A DNA stretch of 64,000 nt, from NCBI GenBank assembly GCA_964549595.1, contig CAZJWK010000002.1, forward strand, positions 1-64,000, written 5' to 3'. A program made the translations under genes and the position numbers. Under the pieces are notes generated by a model. The model was not told where the DNA came from and did no database searches. It saw nothing but the letters and a program-made list of their open reading frames with translations. Source of the DNA: CAZQQN01 sp964549595. GTDB lineage: Bacteria; Bacteroidota; Bacteroidia; CAILMK01; CAYYUA01. This document shows, one piece after another, positions 58,290-64,000 of this stretch (position 1 is the stretch's first letter; every line of letters begins with the position of its first letter).

Positions 58290-59255
58290 ATGAAAGTCAA
58301 TTTGAAACCTAAAGCATTGTTTAAATTTCCTGTTTTTGCCTTTGCTTTTATTTTTATCGCCATTGGTTGCGAGGAAGATGTAACGGTTGATTTACCAAAA
58401 GGAGATGAGCATTTGGTCATTGAAAGCCATATTGAAAACGGGGCCCCTCCCTATGCCATTCTTACAAGGGATCAGGCTTATTTTACCCAAATAAACCAGG
58501 AAACGTTAAATGATTTGTTCATCCGGAATGTGGATACATTTTGGATAACAGATTATCAAGATACCATGGCCCTGCAAAAAATCAACCCAAGGGATTTGCC
58601 TCCAGACCTGGAAAATGAATTTCTGGATGCGTTCAGGGTTGGTGAGTCGGAATTTAGGAGAGGCTTGGATTTAGTAATTTATTTGCCCGATTTTTCCAGT
58701 GGTAATGTCATTAGAGGATCAGAAGGGGGAGAATATAAGCTATATGTAAAAACTCCCAATCATGAAGCTTCTGCCACAACCACCATAACAGAAAGGGCGA
58801 AACTGGATTCTGTGTATTATAAGCCGGATGGCCCCGAAAACAAATATGCACAGGTTTTTATTAAGGTAGATGATCCAAAGGGTAAACCTTCATTTTATCG
58901 CTACCTCACCAAGAGAAATTCAGAACCCTTTTACGCCCCTTTATCCGGCTCTGTAGCCACTGATGAGGCCGTTGACGGAACCGTATTCAATTTCCCAATA
59001 AACAGGGCCTATCCCAGGACAGGAACAACCCCTTCCAATGAAACCTTTGGCCTTTTCAAAAAAGGGGATACGGTAGTGGTGAAATTTTGTGCCCTTGACC
59101 GGGAGCACTACAAATTTTGGAGTACTTTGGAGGAAGACCTTAGAAATCAGGGCAATCCTTTTGGCTCCCCAACAATAATACAAAATAATATTAATGGAGG
59201 TTTAGGGATTTTTGGCGGATATTCCTGTGATTACGATACGGTGGTAATACGCTAA
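58290..59255 (+). CDS. DUF4249 domain-containing lipoprotein
   Basis: The 321-residue protein has a lipoprotein signal ending in AIGC (Cys27) and the DUF4249 pattern: VTVDLPKGDEHLVIESHIEN after the signal, a central beta-rich region, and the C-terminal FWSTLEEDLRNQGNPFGSPT with NGGLGIFGGYSCD. DUF4249 genes regularly follow TonB-dependent receptors in Bacteroidota, so this is probably a surface-exposed or periplasmic partner of the receptor upstream. Its ligand is not known. Confidence 0.9.
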   Translation: MKVNLKPKALFKFPVFAFAFIFIAIGCEEDVTVDLPKGDEHLVIESHIENGAPPYAILTRDQAYFTQINQETLNDLFIRNVDTFWITDYQDTMALQKINPRDLPPDLENEFLDAFRVGESEFRRGLDLVIYLPDFSSGNVIRGSEGGEYKLYVKTPNHEASATTTITERAKLDSVYYKPDGPENKYAQVFIKVDDPKGKPSFYRYLTKRNSEPFYAPLSGSVATDEAVDGTVFNFPINRAYPRTGTTPSNETFGLFKKGDTVVVKFCALDREHYKFWSTLEEDLRNQGNPFGSPTIIQNNINGGLGIFGGYSCDYDTVVIR

Positions 59256-59266
59256 TAAGGCTATTA

Positions 59267-59716
59267 TTAACGTTTTTCTTTGAAAAATTTCTGAATAAAA
59301 GCGCGGCAATCTTCTTCTTCGACACCAGAGGTTATCTGAGTATTAGGATGAAGGATATTTGGCTCATACTTAGTGAAACCCTTCTTATCATCGAGGGCAC
59401 CAAAAATTAATCCTTCAATCTGGGCCCAGGCCAAAGCCCCTGCGCACATAGCACAAGGCTCAATGGTTACGAATATCCGGCAATGGTTCAAATATTTACT
59501 GCCTAAATATTCCGTTGCTGAAGTGAGGGCGATCATTTCTGCATGGGCTGTCACATCCTGTAATTGTTCCGTCATGTTGTACCCTTTGGCTATTACTTTC
59601 CTGTTGCTCACTATTACAGCCCCAATGGGGATTTCTCCTTTTTCATAGGCCATTCGGGCCATTTTCAGGGCTTCTTTCATGTAATGTTCATCGGAAAATA
59701 CACTAAAAGTCATCAA
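59267..59716 (-). CDS. tadA: tRNA-adenosine deaminase TadA-like nucleoside deaminase
   Basis: A zinc-dependent cytidine/deoxycytidylate deaminase-fold enzyme, 149 residues. It has the zinc motif with HAE at 58-60 and PCAMC at 87-91, so His58, Cys88 and Cys91 are the ligands and Glu60 the proton shuttle. YMKEALKMARMAYEKGEIPI is the typical TadA N-terminal helix. TadA converts adenosine 34 of tRNA-Arg to inosine; guanine deaminase-like relatives cannot be fully excluded. Two ATG codons stand in tandem at the start. Confidence 0.88.
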   Translation of the reverse strand: MMTFSVFSDEHYMKEALKMARMAYEKGEIPIGAVIVSNRKVIAKGYNMTEQLQDVTAHAEMIALTSATEYLGSKYLNHCRIFVTIEPCAMCAGALAWAQIEGLIFGALDDKKGFTKYEPNILHPNTQITSGVEEEDCRAFIQKFFKEKR

Positions 59717-59958
59717 GGGCCGGTTTTGAGTCGAAATATAATGGTGTTGTGGAAAATTCCTTTAAACAATGAAAAAAATCCTTCTCATCAGAGATCAATC
59801 TGACCGGCCACTTTGGGGTAAGGGTGGTCAAAGGATTAGCGGATTTTAAGGCATGATTTTTTCATTGCTGATCCACAGTTCAGTGAACCTTGATATTTTG
59901 TAAAATCTGGAACGCTGGTGAAAATGAAGGTTGTTATCACCCAATAAAAAGCCATTTT

Positions 59959-62370
59959 ATGCTAAACCGGTTGTTTTTACCCTTTTTAGCCTTCCTTTTA
60001 GGCATTTTGGGGACCTTAGACGCTCAAATCCTCAAACCCGTTGAATGGAATTATGAAGTGGAAAAGAAGGGGCCAAAATTGTATGAGCTCCGTTTAATTG
60101 CAAATATTGACTCCGGTTGGCATATTTACGGCCAGGAAATTGACGGGGAAGGGCCTATTCCCACTTCATTTAAATTTCAAAAGGAAGAAAATTTCAAACT
60201 CATTGGAAAAGTAAAGCCCCTCACCAAAGGTAAATTTAAGCATGACAAAATGTACGGGGCTAAATTTACCACATTCAGTGGTAAAACCATTTTTGCTCAA
60301 AAGGTAGAAATAAAAGACGAAGGGCAAGTTGACCGTATTAGCGGTGAGCTTACTTTCATGACCTGTAAAGAGGACAAATGCTTAAGCCCTACCACCAAGA
60401 ATTTTACCTTCAATTTAAATGAAGCACAGAGAAATGAAGAAAAAGGTGCTAACACCAATAAATCGGGAGGGGGTTGGCAAAGCGTGTCCAAGGATGAAGG
60501 GTCTGAGCCTTCCAAAACGGAAGATCAAAAAAACCAGATACTGGATCCGGTGAATTGGAACTATAAATTGGAACATGTTCAAGACAATGTCTTTGAATTA
60601 AGTTTGAAAGCAAATATTGATAAAGGTTGGCGTATCTATGGCAGGGATTTAGATGAGGGTGGCCCTGAAGCCACGAGTTTTGATTTTAAAGAAGATGATC
60701 AGGATTTAACCATTAAGGGCAAAACGGAACCTGTTACCGAGCCTGTTACTAAATATGACTCGGTTTTTCAGATGGAACTTACCTATTTTGAGGAGTCAGC
60801 CCATTTTGCTCAAAAGATTAAATTATTGGATAAAGTCAAAAGTTTTGACGCCAAAGTCAGATTCATGGCTTGTGACGATTCCCGCTGCTTACCGCCAAAG
60901 AACAAAACCGTGGAAATAACCTTGAGCGAAGACCAAATCGCTGAGGTTAAGCAACTTGAATCTGCCGATAAGGGTAGTGATCAAAAAACGATGTGGGGCA
61001 TATTCATAGCCGGCTTTGCTGGTGGCTTATTGGCTTTTTTGACGCCTTGTGTTTTTCCGATGGTTCCACTCACTGTAAGCTTTTTTACGAAGAGCAGCGG
61101 GAATAAAAGCAAAGGCGTTTTGAATGCCATAGTTTATGGCTTGTCCATTATCCTTATATATGTGTTATTGGGTTTCTTGGTCACCAAATTATTTGGCTCC
61201 AGTGCTTTGAATCAATTAGCCAGTAATATTTGGTTCAACCTGGCTTTCTTTTTTATATTCATTCTTTTTGCCATTTCATTTTTCGGGGCATTTGAAATCA
61301 CATTGCCCAGCTCGTGGGTAAACCGATCGGACCGGGTTGCCGATAGAGGAGGGTTTGTAGGCATATTTTTCATGGCTTTCACCTTAGGCTTGGTCTCATT
61401 TTCCTGCACAGGCCCTATCATTGGTACTTTGTTGGTACAAGCTGCTGTTGTTGGGAGTAATACAGGACCCCTTATTGGGATGTTTGGCTTTTCTCTTGCG
61501 TTAGCCCTTCCTTTTACCATTTTTGCTGCTTTTCCGGGATGGCTTAACTCAATGCCCAAATCCGGGGGTTGGCTAAACACCGTTAAGGTGGTTTTAGGCT
61601 TTCTGGAATTGGGGTTAGCACTGAAGTTTCTCTCTAATGTCGACATGGCTTATAGTTGGGGTATATTACCACGTGAGGTTTTCCTGGGTGTTTGGATTCT
61701 CATAGGACTTGGGTTGATAGCCTATTTAGTTGGACTGATAAAATTCCCGCATGATAGTCCGGGTAAAAAATTAACGTTTCCCAGACTCGGCTTATCACTT
61801 GTTGTATTACTTTTCGTAGGGTATTTGGCCAGAGGTATGGGTGGTCAGCCATTGCAACTATTAAGCGGTTTCCCACCTCCCACATTTTATTCAGTTTGGG
61901 AAAGTAAAAATTGTCCCCAGGATTTTAACTGCTTTCACGATTATGATAAAGGTTTGGCGTATGCAAAAAAAGTTAACAAGCCCATAATGCTGGATTTTAC
62001 GGGCTGGTCGTGTGTGAATTGCCGGAAGATGGAGGAGAATGTATGGGTTGATCCGGAAATTAAAAAACTTATTGGCGATAGGTATGTGCTGGTTTCCCTT
62101 TATGTGGATGAAAAAGAAAAACTACCGGAAAGTGAGCGGTACGTTTCAGATTTTAGTGGAAAGAAAATAAATACGGTGGGTAAGAAATGGAGCGATTTTC
62201 AGGCCAGTAGATTTAAGGCCAATTCCCAACCCTACTACGTTTTACTGAATACTGAAGAACAAAAGTTAATTGAGCCGAAAGGCTATACGCCTAATCCCGA
62301 GGAATACGAAAAATTCCTGAAAAAAGGCTTAAAAGAATTCAAAGAACAAAATAAGCAGGCCTTTCGGTAG
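59959..62370 (+). CDS. dsbD: Protein-disulfide reductase DsbD with duplicated N-terminal domain
   Basis: DsbD carries electrons from cytoplasmic thioredoxin across the inner membrane. The 803-residue protein starts at 59959 with a signal peptide (LNRLFLPFLAFLLGILGTLDA); an upstream ATG at 59890 would place 23 polar residues before it. Two similar periplasmic domains follow (about 26-160 and 195-330), each with WNY and GW(H/R)IYG and a cysteine pair: Cys136/Cys141 and Cys305/Cys310. The membrane domain has Cys364 in LTPCVFPM and Cys483 in SFSCTGPIIG. The thioredoxin domain has Cys685/Cys688 in GWSCVNCRKM. Usual DsbD has one N-terminal domain. Confidence 0.93.
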   Translation: MLNRLFLPFLAFLLGILGTLDAQILKPVEWNYEVEKKGPKLYELRLIANIDSGWHIYGQEIDGEGPIPTSFKFQKEENFKLIGKVKPLTKGKFKHDKMYGAKFTTFSGKTIFAQKVEIKDEGQVDRISGELTFMTCKEDKCLSPTTKNFTFNLNEAQRNEEKGANTNKSGGGWQSVSKDEGSEPSKTEDQKNQILDPVNWNYKLEHVQDNVFELSLKANIDKGWRIYGRDLDEGGPEATSFDFKEDDQDLTIKGKTEPVTEPVTKYDSVFQMELTYFEESAHFAQKIKLLDKVKSFDAKVRFMACDDSRCLPPKNKTVEITLSEDQIAEVKQLESADKGSDQKTMWGIFIAGFAGGLLAFLTPCVFPMVPLTVSFFTKSSGNKSKGVLNAIVYGLSIILIYVLLGFLVTKLFGSSALNQLASNIWFNLAFFFIFILFAISFFGAFEITLPSSWVNRSDRVADRGGFVGIFFMAFTLGLVSFSCTGPIIGTLLVQAAVVGSNTGPLIGMFGFSLALALPFTIFAAFPGWLNSMPKSGGWLNTVKVVLGFLELGLALKFLSNVDMAYSWGILPREVFLGVWILIGLGLIAYLVGLIKFPHDSPGKKLTFPRLGLSLVVLLFVGYLARGMGGQPLQLLSGFPPPTFYSVWESKNCPQDFNCFHDYDKGLAYAKKVNKPIMLDFTGWSCVNCRKMEENVWVDPEIKKLIGDRYVLVSLYVDEKEKLPESERYVSDFSGKKINTVGKKWSDFQASRFKANSQPYYVLLNTEEQKLIEPKGYTPNPEEYEKFLKKGLKEFKEQNKQAFR

Positions 62371-62383
62371 AAAACTGTAATTT

Positions 62384-62968
62384 ATGGAAATAGCCCGTAA
62401 ACACCTTGAAGAGGCCCAGGATTTGCTTAATTGGTTCCTGGCCGAGGAAAGTAACATTCAAACCATTGAGGAAGGCGGCAAACTTTTGGCTCAAGCTTTA
62501 AAAAGCGGGAATAAAGTACTATCCTGTGGAAACGGGGGATCGATGAGTGATTCCATGCATTTTGCTGAGGAATTAGTGGGTAAATTCCGGGATGAACGAA
62601 AAGCATTACCGGCAATTGCACTGGGTGCTGATCCCTCCTATACCAGTTGTATTTCCAATGATTTTGGTTATGAATACGCCTTTTCCAGGGGAGTAGAAGC
62701 TTTTGGCCAGGAAGGGGATGTGTTAATGGGCATTTCCACAAGTGGTAATTCGGGTAATGTACTTAAAGCCGTAGATGCAGCCAGAGAAAAGGGCATGCAT
62801 GTCATTGGATTAACCGGAAAGGATGGAGGTAAAATGGCCGGAAAAAGTGATGTGGAAATCCGTGTTCCTCATTTTGGTTATGCAGACCGCATTCAGGAAA
62901 TCCACATCAAGGTCATTCACGTTTTTATAGATTTTGTGGAAAAGGAACTTGGGCTTTCCCAATCTTAG
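62384..62968 (+). CDS. gmhA: Sedoheptulose 7-phosphate isomerase
   Basis: GmhA makes heptose 7-phosphate, the first step toward ADP-heptose for the lipopolysaccharide core. The 194-residue SIS-domain protein has [60 protein letters not shown] and the C-terminal [16 protein letters not shown], all typical. It lies 13 bases after dsbD and converges on the DUF1684 gene. The related DiaA-type SIS proteins are a less likely reading. Confidence 0.93.
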   Translation: MEIARKHLEEAQDLLNWFLAEESNIQTIEEGGKLLAQALKSGNKVLSCGNGGSMSDSMHFAEELVGKFRDERKALPAIALGADPSYTSCISNDFGYEYAFSRGVEAFGQEGDVLMGISTSGNSGNVLKAVDAAREKGMHVIGLTGKDGGKMAGKSDVEIRVPHFGYADRIQEIHIKVIHVFIDFVEKELGLSQS

Positions 62969-63004
62969 TAATCTGAATAAAGGCCTTTTTAGTCGAACAC
63001 TGGC

Positions 63005-63616
63005 CTAATCAAAGTTTTTTTCACCTGCTTTTATAGCCACTCCCAGCTTGTTTTCCTCCGGCGGAACCGGGCAAGCATAATTTTTATTATAAGCGCAGTA
63101 GGGGTTGTAAGCTTTGTTAAAATCTACTAAAGTGGTATCTCCTCCCCCTAAAGAATCAATGTCCAGGTAGCGTCCGCCACCATAGGTACTGTGGCCATTG
63201 GTATGATCATAAAAAGGAATAAAGAGTTGATTGGCAGAGCCTTTATCGTTATCCAGGTTTTTGTAAGCATTGAGGGATAGGTTTTTGTCCTTCAATTTAA
63301 ATTGCAGGCTGGCATATTGGGTATAGGTTTTTTCTTCACCGTTGGTATATGCCATTGATATGGTATCCTGTTGGTCTGGCTTTTTAATGGTCGCTGATAC
63401 ACGATACTGCTTCTTAACCGGAAAGTAATCCAGGCTACGAAAACTCTTCTGTTGCTTTTCTGTTAGCGGCGAATTGTCCGAATATTTAAAGTGCTTATCT
63501 TTTTCAAAGCGTTGCCGCTTTATCTTGCTTTCGTAGTCTATTTTGTTTTTTGAGCATCCGATAAAGGTTAGAGGAATGGCTAAAAAAATCCACAGAATAA
63601 TCTTTTTGTCGGGCAT
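63005..63616 (-). CDS. DUF1684 domain-containing lipoprotein
   Basis: The 203-residue protein has a lipoprotein signal with Cys21 (LTFIGC). The DUF1684 domain shows LDYFPVKKQYRVSATIKKPD, IPFYDHTNGHSTYGGGRYLD and the terminal DFNKAYNPYCAYNKNYACPV with PPEENKLGVAIKAGEKNF. Three conserved cysteines or Cys/Tyr positions near the end are intact. The function of the family is unknown. It starts 4 bases after the Omp28-like gene, so the two form an operon. Confidence 0.92.
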   Translation of the reverse strand: MPDKKIILWIFLAIPLTFIGCSKNKIDYESKIKRQRFEKDKHFKYSDNSPLTEKQQKSFRSLDYFPVKKQYRVSATIKKPDQQDTISMAYTNGEEKTYTQYASLQFKLKDKNLSLNAYKNLDNDKGSANQLFIPFYDHTNGHSTYGGGRYLDIDSLGGGDTTLVDFNKAYNPYCAYNKNYACPVPPEENKLGVAIKAGEKNFD

Positions 63617-63620
63617 TGTT

Positions 63621-64000
63621 TTAAATGGGTATTTTTTGGGTTTGCAAAACCGTTAATTTAGGCTGGCTCTTGTGCACAAAGGCTACCAAATTCAAATTGT
63701 TCAAGTCCCATTTTTCCTCAATAGAAAAGCGGAATTCTTTGTAAATGACTTGCCTTTTCTCGGGATTATCAAAAATTTTGGTGCCTTTGTAAGGGGTAAC
63801 AATTTTTCGCAAAAGATGATTAAGCACGTAATCAGATTTTTTTCCTTGCGGGGTTGCTTGTTTATCCACAATACTATCTTGAGTCACAGCCAGGGTCAGG
63901 TTTAATGGATGATCAACATTTTCATTGAGAAAAACTTTAACACCTGCCGTAACCTGATTCTTTTCCTTCTCCAGTTTTTTAATGAGGTAAATGTTGGCCT
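63621..64000 (-). CDS. Omp28-like outer membrane protein, C-terminal part
   Basis: The frame is open to the window edge, so the 5' end is missing. Reading from 64000 inward it encodes ANIYLIKKLEKEKNQV, AGVKVFLNENVDHPLNLTLA, VTQDSIVDKQATPQGKKSDY and VLNHLLRKIVTPYKGTKIF, then WDLNNLNLVAFVHKSQPKLT near the end. This resembles the C-terminal part of Omp28-related proteins, which end with a WDLNNLNVVAFVH-like strand and a VLQ motif. The GTG near 63887 is only an internal codon. The function of the family is not established. Confidence 0.68.
   Translation of the reverse strand, partial: ANIYLIKKLEKEKNQVTAGVKVFLNENVDHPLNLTLAVTQDSIVDKQATPQGKKSDYVLNHLLRKIVTPYKGTKIFDNPEKRQVIYKEFRFSIEEKWDLNNLNLVAFVHKSQPKLTVLQTQKIPI

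Overview
The window comes from a member of the Bacteroidota, most probably of the Cytophagales type. Supporting signs are promoters of the form TTTG-N18-21-TAnnTTTG, a TonB-dependent receptor followed by a DUF4249 lipoprotein, a PorU2-like type IX secretion peptidase, Omp28- and DUF1684-type proteins, zinc-free forms of S14 and L36, and almost no Shine-Dalgarno sequences. A run of ten N and a duplicated contig edge near 31.8 kb show that this is a draft or metagenome scaffold.

Bases 1-30580 are the ribosomal and transcription supercluster, all on the + strand: tRNA-Thr, tufA, tRNA-Trp, secE, nusG, rplKAJL, rpoB, rpoC, a terminator, a DUF3467 gene, then from a clear promoter rpsL, rpsG, fusA, and the S10, spc and alpha operons. 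infA has its own promoter, and the methionine aminopeptidase gene (map) often found between secY and infA is absent. rplQ closes the cluster with an unusual long basic-then-acidic tail, followed by a terminator.

Bases 30.6-46.3 kb hold central metabolism and secretion: carA, an assembly gap, eno (frameshifted by an apparent 7-base deletion), a DivIC/FtsB-like division protein, pabB and a 1676-residue PorU2-type C25 peptidase on the - strand, and the complete 2-oxoglutarate dehydrogenase set sucA-sucB-lpdA with a DUF4920 lipoprotein.

Bases 46.3-54.3 kb carry aroC and aroA (shikimate pathway), a CaiB/BaiF CoA-transferase, cutA, pdxH, a CPBP membrane protease, a Na+/Ca2+ exchanger-like protein and gap. 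A nested palindromic hairpin of unknown function lies between the DUF4920 gene and aroC.

Bases 54.4-55.4 kb are the least ordinary part. A tRNA-Glu with its own promoter and terminator is followed by about 850 bases without an intact gene. This stretch holds a 9-base direct repeat, a perfect 13-base inverted repeat and, on the - strand, a degenerate tyrosine-recombinase fragment with the TGLRFSD box and several in-frame stops. I read it as the scar of an element once integrated at the tRNA.

Bases 55.4-64 kb are envelope and redox genes: a DCC thiol-disulfide protein, the TonB receptor and DUF4249 pair, tadA, a DsbD with a duplicated N-terminal domain, gmhA, a DUF1684 lipoprotein and the C-terminal part of an Omp28-like protein that runs off the window. 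I found no intact novel system; the integrase scar, the carA/eno junction, the nested hairpin and the acidic tails are the points most worth checking.
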